From: Glandiceps talaboti
Lineage: Eukaryota > Hemichordata > Enteropneusta > Spengelidae
Length of the DNA: 64,000 nucleotides
Assembly: GCF_964340395.1 (NCBI RefSeq)
Contig: NC_135571.1
Location: 11,792,440 to 11,856,439, forward strand
Direction: 5' to 3'
Below, piece by piece: positions 38,223 to 50,486 of this stretch. Below the pieces are notes generated by a model, which was given only the letters and a program-made list of their open reading frames with translations, was not told the DNA's origin and did no database searches. Positions within the stretch are counted from its first letter, which is position 1; every line of letters begins with the position of its first letter. The translations under genes were made by a program, and so were the position numbers.

Positions 38223-41200
38223 TGTAATGTTGTTATCTTATCCTGTGTTATGTTATACATGGGTCCCACTTGAGTCCCTGAATTAAAATTCAACCAGTAG
38301 AAAAAGTGAGGCAAATTTCTTCAAAAAAAAACATAAAACAACATTACTAGATTTGTAATTCGGTATTAGCATAGACCCTACACATGTGACAAGGTATTAA
38401 TAGGAAACTTGCGAACCCACCATGTTGAATGTTGCATCATGGGAAAAAGTGATAATAAATACTAATGAATCGGTATTGCAAACAATACTGTTACATTGTT
38501 TGCAATCAGGAATGATCAATTCATAGTTACCCTGACAATTGTGGGAGGGTTTTTTATTGGTAGCTCTAGATTAGGTATAACGATAACCGCAGATAATCCC
38601 ATAGTCCTTTGCGTCTGAGCATGCTCAGTCCGGATTAATAATTTCTTGACTGTAAAAGTGTAAACTAACTTGTAATTTCATTTAAAGTTGTTAATTTTTC
38701 ACTTGGTTTCTGTAAAAAAAAATTGTCAGTAAAAATCAGGAACTACTAGACTTAAAAACACTGACATCAGGTGAAGTAGAAAATGGTGTAGTTGTAAGGG
38801 TTATTTGGCAATTTGGTTAAATTCTTGACAAAATTGTAAAATAATTTGATGTATAAAAAGTTGTCAGTATCAGAAACTACTGTGGTTGCTACTGGATTTA
38901 ATAACAATGGCAGCAAGGAGATAAAACCAGTGTGGTCATGTAAGGTGTTACTTGACAATAGAACTATGTAATCTCTGACCTCCTTTGTATATATGGTATG
39001 CCAATGTTTACACACACACACATTACAGAACTGTGCGTCTTTCCACCAAATGGATAGTGTACTAGTCTCACCCTCAAAGTCATGGTCATAAAACGTTCTC
39101 AAACACCTGTAAACTTCTGTGTCATGTCAATGTCATTGGTCAAATGGTGAGGCCATTATGTGGAAACGTCGTAGAGAAAAGATTCTGAAGTATGGGTAGG
39201 TGTGATGTCATATTTTATAGTGATTGAAAAGACCTCAAGCAGTGTTATTTATATCAGTTACGTTTCATCTAGTACTGTGACTGCTTGCAGACGAAGTAAG
39301 ACAGGTCTCTTGTGTCGATATCGAGTCCCGGATAAAACTGTCTGTCTGGAAGTAGTCTCCGGATAACACTGTCTGGAAGTAGTCTCCGGATAACACTGTC
39401 TGGAAGTCGAACTTCGATCCTCACTTTGAGCTTGTGTATATATTACATTCATAAAAACTGAGAGATTTTCTGAAAGTCTTGAAACTTAATAATAATCCAT
39501 GAAATATAAATATGAATTTATTTGTTTTTGTCGTAGCTTATATTCGACTGCGAGATACGTTGACCGATGTGTGAGGGCACCCAACCCTGTCATGGCGCGG
39601 TGTACCTTACGGTCTATTAAGCTTGTATGTGTTGGCATCCAAATTAGTTGCAGTTATGACTGTCTTGTATTTATGGGCCTTTGATTATTTGAGTCTGAGC
39701 GTAGCGTCTATGAAGAAATGTATTTTCTCACAAATAGGAAAATTATATAATTTTATTTGTGAGCTTAGAACATTGTCTGCACATTAATATTTAACTTGAC
39801 TTAGAATTTAGAAATTTGTTAATCCATTCAAATTTGAAATTGTTACATAAAGCATCATCTAGGCATTAAGATGCAACTTTTATGAAAATATATATAACGT
39901 AAATATGGACTATTTTGATAATCCATTGTTAATGCAGTTTGATGGATAAAGTTCAACTTGATAGATTTGCAATTATACATTTCTGTCCCTGGAAGGCAGT
40001 TGACACTTGCCAAGTATGCAAGGTTTATTTGCTTTGTATCAAGTTACTGCCAAAAATTAAAATAGTTTGAAAACCTAATTTTTGAATGTTTTTCTATTTC
40101 GAAAATAATAAATGTAATTTCAAGATTAATTTCAAATATTTAAGTCAAAAGTTGATCGCTGTGATATTGTGAAATGTGTCAGAGTTTTAATAAAAAAATT
40201 AGATATTTTATTTTTTTGGTGTACTCCGATACATAAATTTGAAAGATTCGATGATTTAAACAGTAATTAAAATGACTTTGCTGTACAAGTAGAGTGAAAA
40301 GTATTAGTCTGGCGGTAGCTATCCTTCATTGAATCATCAGCGTCGTAAACCACACGCCTTTTTACGCCACCGTCCGAAACTTACCCGCCAAGATGTTGCT
40401 TCTGCAGAAATATGTGTTGTATCTTGCGAGAATGTAAATCTTAAGATTAGGGGTTAGAGATGCCATGTTGGTATCCAGACCAAATAGTACAAAAAACTGC
40501 AAATTTCACTTTAAAAAAACAGAGAAAAAATTTTACAGATGATTATAATAATAATACATAATAACATGTATATAAATTCTTTGCAACATTAGCATGCAGT
40601 ATTTTTACACCTTTGAGCATATGAAATTTCTGACAAGATTTTCTGAATTTATGAACTTAAGTTATTTCATGGGTCACTGTAGACATATTTACTGATTCAG
40701 TTTAAAGGTCCTGTATGTACACATGTGGTGATAAGAAAGCTTGGAGTCACCTGTATACTTGGCAACAAGTCAAAAAAGTGTTCAAATACGTAATATCCTT
40801 AGCAACAGTACCTATAAACAATACGGTTGCTATGCAGCTATCAGATCATATCATGGAAACTAATCCGTTTGACATCATATTAAGACTAACTTTATCAGGA
40901 ATATTTCATTTCCAGTCGGTTTTCAACCCACATTTGGTCTGGGAGCGGACCTTGTAGACTGAAACTATGTCAGTAAACTTCTAAAAACGACAAAAAAGAA
41001 AGAATGTAATGAGTTGTGTTTTTTATGTGGACTCAGGTTGAGTCTGTTCTGAATATCATAAAAATCATGACAGCTAACAAGTTGTTACATGCCCAGGGGG
41101 GTCAAAGGTCACTCCTTGTTGTAGTAGAGTTTGTGAGTGAATAATGTATGGATACAGTTATGGTGTAAAATGAGTGTCGGCGTTGTGTCTCTAATTTCTT

Positions 41201-41639
41201 CTTTTTACGTCTTGACTTCAATTGTTTGATAACAATACTCACTCCATAAGATGGTCTGAGTTTTCAACAATAGAGATTTGTTAAGGATGATATGTTGGCA
41301 TTGCACACAAAGATTGGATAATTGGTTCTGCTTGACCTGTCGCGACCTTCACATAACGGTTCTTCTAAGCAGTGATGACTATTGTCAACAGAACGGTGTA
41401 CGTCAGCCAAGCTCCAAGCTCCCACCACAGTTTATACATTGCCTCACTCTAACTCTGTTATATTCTATTGTTCTAGACGAGTGTTACAGTGAGTGAGTTT
41501 ACTCATAAAAAGAGAATTGATATATGTTCGTACAAAAAAATCGACCAACGTAGATTTTATAGTTGACTTCAAGAGAGTGATTTTATAATCCTAGAGACTT
41601 GTCATGATTTTACTATTTCATGCTGTCTTCTAGTTCTGT
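38223..41639. other. Intergenic with short repeats
   Basis: Contains three 27-bp tandem copies around 39339-39420 (GTCTGGAAGTAGTCTCCGGA core) and at about 39555-39625 one copy of the dispersed repeat with GTGAGGGCACCC and TACCTTAC. A frame at 41278-41470 leads to TATTGTTCTAG. No convincing gene. Confidence 0.5.
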
Positions 41640-41866
41640 ATATTCACTATTGTTGTATACAGTGAGTTAGTTTACAGTAAGTTAGTTTACAGTGAGTTAG
41701 TTTACAGTGAGTTAGTTTACAGTTACTGAGTTTACAGTGAGTGAGTTTACAGTGAGTTAGTTTACAGTGAGTTAGTTTATAGTGAGTTTACAGTGAGTTA
41801 GTTTACAGTGAGTGACTTTACAGTGAGTGACTTTACAGTGAGTTAGTTTACAGTGAGTTAGTTTAC
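41640..41866. repeat. 15-bp minisatellite with repeated GTGAGT
   Basis: About 14 copies of CAGTGAGTTAGTTTA with variants (ACTGAGT, GTGACTT, one shortened unit). Each normal unit contains A-GTGAGT, a close match to a 5' splice site on the plus strand. Confidence 0.9.
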
Positions 41867-41984
41867 ACATCAGAAGCAATCACTGTAAATGTTTGTTGGA
41901 GAATGAAAAAAATCAACCACCATAGATTTAATTACTGAGTTCCAGATCTCAACGTGATGTAGACTATAAGATACATCATGACGT

Positions 41985-42075
41985 TCAGCCCTCACCGGCC
42001 TCCTCTAACACTGGGAGGGGTTGGCCGATGTATGAGGGCACCCCATCACAGCGTACCTTACAGACTAAACGTGAT
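41985..42075. mobile_element. Dispersed short repeat (GTGAGGGCACC family)
   Basis: Has GCCCTCACCGGCC and, inverted further on, TATGAGGGCACCCC, then CATCACAGCGTACCTTAC. Similar copies lie at about 14345-14420, 39555-39625 and 63265-63345. It may be a small non-autonomous element with inverted GCCCTCA/TGAGGGC ends. Confidence 0.45.
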
Positions 42076-42489
42076 GTTACTTGTCTGGAATGTTTATGGA
42101 TAGATTGGGGACTAAATAACATATAATATTAGTATATTACCGAGTACTCAACTACACCCAATACCAATAGGCCGTGTTTACAAGATGTCAGTTTCCAATA
42201 AAAACACAATCATTTTTTGTATGTGCACCTATACTGTTTTTACAGAGAAGACAAAAATGAAAATTTAGAATTTGAACCTTTCAATTTTCAGTCGTTGACA
42301 CAACTTTGAATCTAAATATTTGAACGCACTCCTTTTTAAAATAAAATTGTTGTTTTTATGTGCATTTTTTGGCACCTCTTTGTAAGTAGTAGATGCAACT
42401 CAACGAAATGACAGGTATTGAATTTTAATTTGAAAATGGCAGTTTGAAACGTAGTAAATTTTGGCACCGTCCCATTTTGCGGCTGCGTG

Positions 42490-43025
42490 GGGTATGTTCC
42501 AGTGGTTGGTTTTATGGTTTGACATACGTACGGTATTTTCAAACACAATAGGATGAAAACAATAGTTATTTGTGAATCTTCAAACAAGATTGAAAACTGA
42601 AAATTGACTTTTTAAGGTAGTTTGTGTTCCAGAGAGTACATTTTATAGTTAACATGTGCATGTCATACAAACACAATAGAGATATAACAACAGACATCCG
42701 TGATACATCAAATTGATAAACTTATTGTCGTTTGCGTTCCAGAGAGTGAGTTTGTTGCAAACATGTGTGCTGTCCTTAAACACAATAGCAGTAAACAATA
42801 GACATCCTTGCTACATCAAGCAGTATAATTGGTGAATTAATGTTTCGCATTCGCGTTCCGGAGAATGATTTTGTAGAAATCATACGTCTTCAAAACTAAT
42901 AAGTGAAGAACTAAAGGTTACCTGAGGATACAATAGTCTAAATTCAAATAATTTGACCTGGTGACTACGTTGTGGTGTTCCGGAGAGTAACTCCATAGAC
43001 AAAATGTGTCCTTGAAAGGATAAGC
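42490..43025. repeat. Degenerate tandem repeat, about 108-121 bp
   Basis: Repeating words GTTCCAGAGAGT (near 42628 and 42736; diverged at 42495, 42856 and 42977), then ACATGTG and ACACAATAG. Four to five diverged units, no coding capacity seen. Confidence 0.55.
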
Positions 43026-46000
43026 AAGGACAAATAAATGAAATAAAACTGTTTGTACTATTTACATCAACCTAAGTGGTCTTAGTCAGAGATTGATGTT
43101 GGTGACGTCAGATTCTGTCATTTTCTTTTAAAGCGGTAACATCTAGCTCCGTGTATATACCGTCCATTTGTTTTTCGTTTTTCGATTGCAAACAAGAAAA
43201 ACGGAAAACCATCTAGGCTAGACTGGCAGATTCATCGGTTACTGTTCAACCTGAGAGTATTTTTTTTTATCAGACGATCAACAAATTGAATTCACTGAAA
43301 ATTGTTGGTTCACTTAGAAAAAGGATTCAAATTTAGATGTGAAAAACGGTTGTCTGGCAGAGTTTTAGAAAATATTGGTCCAGAACAGAAAAATGATCCT
43401 GTGTAATCACTATGGTTCTACTAATAAGATAACGCTAATGCGAGAACCTGGGACTGAAACCCTGGCCTTTAAAATATGGAGGAAAAAAAATTGCTTCTGG
43501 TCAGCATGCGCATCACTTAAATACCCTTGCGTTTGTCTTTTTTGTTTGTTTGTCCAGCCCATGCAGTCTGCAGATCTGGGGGGAAACACAAAAATAACAC
43601 TCCCTACTTCAGTGAAGACAACTGCAGAGCCAATCATGAACAAGCACACACGCTTGCTCTAAATAACTAAATAAAAAGAACAGTTACTGCCATAAATACA
43701 TGTAGTAGATTGATTTGTTGAGAATATCAAAAAATTTGAAATTTTTTTAATTTCACGTCGTCGCACCACTTTAGACAAAATGTCCTGACCAGAAACAATT
43801 CTTTTTTTTTGGCATTATGTACAATCTGTCAATGTTATTTTATTCTTGCTTCAAGGCATAAATGAATACAAAAGTAGATTTATGCAACACATAGATAAAA
43901 AAAAAACTGGTGTATAAAGTTAGATTATGTAACTTTAACACCGTGAGACAACATACTGTAACTTTAACACCGTGAGACCCTATACAGTGTATCTTGAGAG
44001 TAAACGGACTCCATTGATATCTCGCTCACTACAGCAAGCTGAGATTACATGCTTGCAACTAAGTGACAAATGAGGGCGCTCTTTGCCCGACCGGTCATTA
44101 GGAACAAATTTCCTCCATGAGCAGTCTGTTTTTGCAAGGTTGGGGAACCCTGGTACCATGGTAATAGAAAGGAGGAGTTTGGTAAAACTGCCAATACATT
44201 GTATCATAATTTTGGTGGGGAACCCTAGTAAAATGACACTTTAGGTAGATTGATCTGCTTATCACTGGTAACAAACACGCTGATGAATTTACTAAAATTA
44301 GAACGTCCCCGCTCAAGTTCATTGAAATTGGTTTCCATATGCCACACAAACATAAGATGTTTAAGTTGTTTTCTGAACATTTGTTGTATATTTGTCCTAG
44401 CACTTGTGTGTCAAAGTTTAGATCAGTGCCGTCATGTGTCAAATAAACCAAACAATATACAAGGCAAACAGGTTTTTACAAAAAGACAAGATGTGTTCTA
44501 CTGATGACAGAGACACACATACACATACATGTACTACTAGAGGCTTCCTTTCAAATTTCCTCACCACAGCCAATCTATGCAGGTATTCTAGACCACAAAT
44601 TGAATTATCGACAGATTTACATAATCTTGAAAATTAACTCAAACAAAGTGAAAATAAATTTTCCATATATTGAAGGAAAAGTTCAGGAAAAGTACTGAAA
44701 CCTGGAAATTTCGTGAAAAATTTATTTAGCTTATTTCTCTGGAAACCAAAAACACAAAAATAATTTGTGACTAAAATGCCTTCTTGTATGTTATGCAGCA
44801 GGCTGGTAATTAGTGAAAATTAGTTTTTGCGAAAAGAATGTGAAATCATAAAATTTTCTAGTAGCAAAAATATCTATATGTCATCTTGACACTGGATGAC
44901 CTTATGACCTTAGATGACCTTATGACCTCAAATGACATCATAGTGTTGGAGAACTGTGACTGGTAACAGATGTGAGCTGTCATCATATCTAAGTATGAAC
45001 TTTACTAATCTATACACTGTGTATTTGTATTGAGACCTAACAAGGACAATAGATATATTACACTAAATACGATATCCCACCCGTTCTCTGTTCCCAACAT
45101 GTTAACTTGTAATGTTAGACTCTGTAGGGGTTGGAACTGCTTTAAGTTTACGTACACCATTATATCAGCTGTATCCATACATAATAGTGTTGTCAAGTGT
45201 AGTTGTGTCAATCACATGCATTTACAATAGGGGTATATATATATATCATTAACTGCCCTACACGTCTCTCCAGTAGTTGATGTCAACCCTATCCATACAT
45301 ACTACATAGTACTGGGTGTCTGACACAATGAATAAATGTTTGTTGTACCAACATTACCATGTAAATCGTGTCATCCCAAAACTGTAAGTACCATTATCTG
45401 TGTAATATCATTGCAGTTAATATGTATACCTAGTGTAGTAAAATGGCACAAGCTGAGTTGATCTCAAGGGAAAATACTTTTATTTAAAAAAAAAACACTT
45501 TTCAGTATAACGTTAATGTCAATGCATGTCTTCTTAGATGTATAACATTGTGACTGTCTTCCGGCATTTTTAGAACAGTTGATTGCAAAGTAAGAATTTC
45601 CTGAACATTTTTTGATAGTATGAAAAATTACATCATTGGAATGTTTATGGGTTATATCCTAATAACAGGTTTGAGTTCAGTCAATTTTGCTTCAGTAAGT
45701 ACTCTGAGTAACTGTTAAATATGCACCAAATGTTTTTTTTATATTTCAAAGTTTAAAAAACAAAAACCAGATTTGATGGCATACAAAAAATATTTGCGTG
45801 GAGAGTTTCATATTGTGGTTAGAAAAAGAGAAAATCAAATGCATATATTAAGAAATGGGAAAAGTTTTTGAAATTGATAATGTAAGAAAAGTTTCCGGAT
45901 ACAAAATGTAAAAGATTTTCATCTGTGAAAAGAATTTGTATCTTTGTAATACGGCCAATAAAAACGTTATTTAATACCAAAAAAAGACAAAACTTTTAAA

Positions 46001-46470
46001 TGTGTGGTAAAAACTACACTGAAATATGTATAAACTCAGCTTGTGCCATGCCTCCTTTAGCTTCAAATTGTTCTATACATAGACTTGACAATTACTTACC
46101 TGAAATTTTGAACTTTTGAACTTGAAGAAAATCTTTCCAACTCAGATGACTTTTCATTTGAACATATATATCTAGTATTTTCATTAAGATTTCACGATGT
46201 TATATTTTAAAATATTATATGATGAGAGTTTTTATGGATAAATTTAGTCTTCGAAATATTTTTTTGTTCTGGTTTCAAACTGGGAGAAAATGTATGAGGT
46301 TGTGTTGATATGTTATGAGCGTCACAGAACGAAGATAGCGGAATCATAGATCCAACGTTGTAAACAGGCTACCCTATGTTCTAAATGATACTAACACAAA
46401 AAGGATGAACCTGTGGTCTTGATGTTGTATTTTCAACTCTCAAAAGCATGACAGGCCACTATCTGATAAG
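43026..46470. other. Intergenic
   Basis: No gene supported. At 44237-44440 (+) a frame of about 60 codons (T-G-N-K-H-A-D-E-F onward) ends in TAA and could be a last exon, but has no domain I can name. At 44897-44928 there are four TGACCT half-sites. Confidence 0.5.
44897..44928 (-). promoter_or_regulatory. Four AGGTCA nuclear-receptor half-sites
   Basis: TGACCT at 44897, 44905, 44915 and 44923 (spacers 2, 4 and 2 nt), so AGGTCA on the minus strand in DR2-DR4-DR2 arrangement. This matches the direct-repeat code of nuclear receptors, but it may just be a small tandem repeat. Confidence 0.35.
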
Positions 46471-46474
46471 CAGT

Positions 46475-46740
46475 ATGTGTGCCCTCAAAGCCAATTTGTC
46501 GCACCACTGACACACACAATTTTTACTGACACACCTAAATTTGGTGTTCCCATATTTCTTACTATCTGATAAGCAGTGTGCCCTCTAAGCCAATTTGTCG
46601 CACCACTGACACACGCAATTTCTACTGACACACCACAGTTGGTGTTCCCTATCTCTTACTATGAGGTGACCAGTGTGCCCTCTAAGCCAATTTGACGCAC
46701 CACTGACACACACAATTTCTAGTGACACACCTGAAGCCTG
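46475..46740. repeat. About 98-bp tandem repeat, first locus
   Basis: Nearly three units containing GTGCCCTCTAAGCCAATTTG, CACCACTGACACAC, and CCTATCTCTTACTAT-like words. The same family fills 60824-61340. Directly followed by one copy of the 48-bp unit. Confidence 0.85.
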
Positions 46741-46744
46741 TATG

Positions 46745-46800
46745 GAAATCTTTAGTTTAGTTCCTATATGGTATCGTTACTATTTACACCTCCACTCACT
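46745..46800. repeat. Single 48-bp unit (plus orientation)
   Basis: TAGTTCCTATATGGTATCG and TTTACACCTCCACTCAC: one copy of the unit arrayed at 63540-64000. An inverted copy lies at 47148-47195. Confidence 0.8.
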
Positions 46801-47147
46801 TTAGTTAGAGACCATGTTGGCATCCAGACTAGGAAATCTTATTATTTCAACATCATTTTGTATCATATCTCCTTGCACCAATATTCATATACCCAAGGAT
46901 CTTCCCATTTTATAGTCAAAACTTGTAACAATGTATATTACTAGCTGCAACTGGAATATGTTATAAAACTGTTTTTTTAGCTTTAATGATTTACAGTGTG
47001 TACTCGTAATATCATGAACTGTAGTGAATCACTTGTGGGTAAACATATCCCATCAACAGTGCCCTCTATTGACACATGTCTGGTGCCCATCTTCTACAAC
47101 AACCCCTCACCCCACCTAGTCAGGATACCAGCGTGCGTTCTAACTAA

Positions 47148-47195
47148 ACTGTGGAGGTGTAAATCGTAACGATACCATATAGGAACTAGACTAAG
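47148..47195. repeat. Single 48-bp unit (minus orientation)
   Basis: GTGGAGGTGTAAATCGTAAC then GATACCATATAGGAACTAGA, the reverse complement of the arrayed 48-bp unit. The SINE inserted 20 bp to its right. Confidence 0.8.
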
Positions 47196-47216
47196 TCCCA
47201 CCTCTCTCCCAAGTTT

Positions 47217-47698
47217 TTTTTTTTTTTATTTTTTTTTTATTTTTTTTTTGTGCTGGGAATTCCTCCCAGCGATTTTCTGTTATGCAAACAAATACACACA
47301 AACAAACAAATGCTACAGAGATCCATTCGGGTTTGGGACTACGTGACAGGGCTATGTAGCATGCTCTATATCACGTTGCTGTGGAACTGTCAAGGCTTTC
47401 CCAGTCAGTCCACAGGCTATCCCAGAGTCACCCAGGCCCGGCAAACATAGCACCTGCGGGCTCCGTGTGAATAATAGTCCCCGACTTTTCGAGTCATTAC
47501 TCCAGGAGTCCCCCCAAATTCGCACTCGTCTTGTGAGTGAGACACGACTGAGTGATACAGCCTACCCATCGAGTCTGTAGAACACTCACCCTGGGTTTGG
47601 GTCGGTCACAGAAAAATCTCCTGTTTCCAGTGGGATTCGAACCTGTGACCTCCAGACTGCTAATCCTGTGCACTAACCACTACGCTACAGGGAGCCGG
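47217..47698 (-). mobile_element. tRNA-derived SINE, about 480 bp, with 14-bp TSD
   Basis: On the minus strand it begins GGCTCCCTGTAGCG with an A box (TAGCGTAGTGGTTAGTG) and a B box (GGTTCGAATCC), a tRNA-like head of about 72 nt. A long body follows, then a palindrome CGCTGGGAGGAATTCCCAGC and an A-rich tail (T-runs at 47214-47249 on the plus strand). The 14-bp TCTCTCCCAAGTTT flanks both ends (47203-47216 and 47699-47712), the mark of target-primed insertion. Intact boxes suggest a fairly young copy. The partner LINE and the central domain type are not identified. Confidence 0.92.
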
Positions 47699-47791
47699 TC
47701 TCTCCCAAGTTTACTAACATGTCCTATTGGAGATAGCTTTATATACATCCATATAAAAGAAGAAAAAAGGGTTTCAGTGATTTGTATTCTA

Positions 47792-47867
47792 TAGAATAGA
47801 ATAGAATAGAATAGAATAGAATAGAATAGAATAGAATAGAATAGAATAGAATAGAATAGAATAGAAT
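47792..47867. repeat. (AATAG)n array, probable LINE tail on minus strand
   Basis: About 15 pentamers. On the minus strand, GCAATAAAGATTC precedes TTCTA repeats, so this is probably the 3' tail of a minus-strand retroposon whose body covers about 47868-48150. No coding segment is clear there. Confidence 0.6.
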
Positions 47868-49243
47868 CTTTATTGCATTTCTTCATTGGATTTTCTGCAA
47901 TAAGTATTCGGTGCTAAAACAAACTAGTAAATATATCAACTACAGTAAGAACGGTTAAATAAGGTTTATACAAAAGTTTAAACTTTAGGTTATACAGTTA
48001 CTATAGTACATCATACTCTGTTTTGTAGATCCCAAAAGTCAAAAGTATTGGGTAAAAACCGAGTTCTAGTTAGTTTCAAATTTTCAAAAACATCTGCCTT
48101 GTCTCTCCCTAATCTCTGTAGTACTTTAATGGTCTACTAAACTTCCCCTCACAGATGGTATTACTCTAAGAAAATTACAAATGAACAATAAAGATAATCC
48201 CTTAATCTGACACTAATCCCTTTACACGTGTGATTACCAGCTCACATGTGATTACCAGCTCACTTGTACCAACTTGTTCTGAAGATCAGAAGACTTTAAA
48301 ACCAACAAATTGTTCACTTTTACTTCTTGTCTTTGTGTTAGTTTTATGGCTTCCAAGAAGTAAACAATTCTTAGAGTAATCAATCGATTTTCAGAAGGCC
48401 ACAGGCTCAAAGAGCAAACGTTTCAGTTCATAGACGAAGATTCCTCTCTTTTTTTCATTGCAAAATGAATAAATGAATATTCTTAGGGTAAGTATGTCTT
48501 GAAAGTGTTATAGCTAGTTGTTGTTGTTGTGCTTTGAAGTTTGTCATGTTCTTACAAAAGAAATTTATCGTAACTATAAAACCCTATATTTAGGACCTAT
48601 GGATATACATTAAGGTACTGGTCGATATATCGTATGAAAATTTCCAATGGCTACAAATTTTTTATATGTTTTGCAGCAATAATTTGTTTAGATTGTAAAT
48701 CAAGGATATTTTTGTTTTGTTCAAGCATCGAGGAAAGCAGCAGTGCTCTATGATTAACCAAGTAACCTACATGTATAGGATGTGTACCCCCAAATGTGTA
48801 CCCCCAAAGTACACACAGACAGGAAGTAGAGTACCACCATGTCAAATTTCGGAAAGGCCTTTTGGTTTTCATCAAATCACCATGATAGAATATCATAATT
48901 TGAACTCTTCAAGTAGGATGTAGTACTGGTCACAGAGAGGACATACAGCAGAAATATCGACCGTATCTACATTTTATGTTCCAAGAACAATTTAGATAGA
49001 TAAGAAACAGACTTCCCTTAGACCACTCACTGCAAATATAAACAACATCATCCGACCCCAACTGATACAAAGAGACACACACAACATCCTTGGAACAAAG
49101 AAGCTATGTCATCACATTGTATGCTCAGATTTTGACATATACCAATACGGCGTATTCCGGTTATCGAACTTCCGGTTGTTTCGCAGGAAAGTATCGCGAG
49201 AGGGCGCACCATATCTGACAAAGTGAGGGCCAGAATTTTCGTC

Positions 49244-50040
49244 ATGGCATCTAATAGTATGGCGATGTATGAAGCTGTCAACAAAATGGGCGTAAAAGAA
49301 CTCCGTGCATTCATAAAAGAGTGGAAAATTACTACTTCTAAATCTACTAGATATCGCCAGAAATGCTGTCAACCTTGGTCTTGAAACACTAGAAAATGAT
49401 AATTTTCTGAGAGAACGGAAGAGGAGACGAATAGTGGATGTCAAGCATCAAAAGATAGAACTAATCGACAGCGGAAACATTGAAAGTTGGACGGAGGACC
49501 TTCGAAATATACCCGATGTAGACATGATAAACACATTTCTTTACCTTACTGGTGTCTGTTGCTTGACAAAAGAACGATTAGAAAATTACAAATCTGACAA
49601 CAGCTTCCAATCTGATTAAAATCCGATGTAGATGTTGGCTGATCGTTCATTGCTATTTTACCTTCGTTATTTTGCCTGAATTGACCTTCTTGGTACATGT
49701 TTACATTTTTTAGCTTGCCTGATCGCCTCCTCTACGATCAGGCTAAAAAATGTAAACATGTACCAAGAAAAATAATATCAGGCAAAATAACGAAGGTTAA
49801 ATAGCAATGAACGATTAGCCGACATCTACATCGGATTTTAATCAGATTGAACAGCTTCCAGCTACAGTCATTGCAATATTGAGAGTTCGGTCGACAATTA
49901 CCAAGCCACATGTTTATATTGTAACTGATGTCGCCGCATACTTAGGCCTTTCTTGTTTATTAGAACAGTGGTGTAGCACCACGGGTGAAATCATAAAACT
50001 TTGTCCGGAAAAAAACATTTCATGTACTGGTTATAAGTTG
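49244..50040 (+). pseudogene. Decayed SAP-like transposon-type ORF
   Basis: Starts M-A-S-N-S-M-A-M-Y-E, with a SAP-like helix V-K-E-L-R-A-F-I-K-E-W-K-I-T-T; a frameshift near 49340 moves the reading to L-L-D-I-A-R-N-A-V-N-L-G-L-E. It then runs W-T-E-D-L-R-N-I-P-D-V and Y-K-S-D-N-S-F to a stop at 49617-49619, which is supplied by the MITE at 49609-49849. After the MITE the reading resumes L-P-A-T-V-I-A-I-L-R-V-R-S and V-Y-I-V-T-D. This order resembles, from memory, invertebrate transposon-associated proteins with an N-terminal SAP-like helix and a later SWIM/YqaJ-type region; that match is inference. Not functional. Confidence 0.55.
49609..49849. mobile_element. Palindromic MITE copy 1, 241 bp
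   Basis: Nearly full-length palindrome: AATCTGATTAAAATCCGATG at the left pairs with CATCGGATTTTAATCAGATT at the right. Flanked by a 10-bp duplication AACAGCTTCC (49599-49608 and 49850-49859). It cuts the SAP-like ORF and gives it a TAA. Confidence 0.9.
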
Positions 50041-50263
50041 GCATAAACATATTTGTATTGATATACTCATCTTTACTATCACACTTTGATTAGCTTGCTA
50101 TTCTTTATTCAGGACCATCAGTGTATAAAAAAAACCCATTGAAGTCGGCAACGAATCATAAATATTGTTATTATGATTGATGTACCACACCGCCCACCCC
50201 TTCAATGAATCGGCCTTCCATGTAACGTTTACGTGGTTCACTCATCATACCATGTCTTATACC

Positions 50264-50486
50264 GATCTGATTAAAATCCGATGTACATGTCGGCTGATCG
50301 TTCATTGCTATTTTACCTTCGTTATTTTGCCTGAATTGACCTTCGTGGTACATGTTTACGTTTTTGTCCTGATCGGTAGAGGAGGCGATCAAACATGTAC
50401 CACGAAGGTCAATTCAGGCACAATAACGAAAGTAAAATAGCAATGAACGATTAGCCGACATCTACATCGGATTTTAATCAGATTGG
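50264..50486. mobile_element. Palindromic MITE copy 2, about 222 bp
   Basis: Same family as copy 1, with slightly shorter centre (CCTGATCGGTAGAGGAGGCG). Flanks TCTTATACC and TTTTATACA look like an imperfect 9-bp duplication, suggesting an older insertion. Confidence 0.85.

Noticed and set aside
44098-44451. 117-codon minus frame and a 60-codon plus frame
   Set aside because: The minus frame is Cys/Leu-rich with no start context. The plus frame (T-G-N-K-H-A-D-E-F) recalls an RNase H motif, but nothing else of that fold is present.
47620-47698. tRNA gene on the minus strand
   Set aside because: A and B boxes are present but the acceptor and anticodon stems pair poorly, and it continues into a SINE body with a target duplication.
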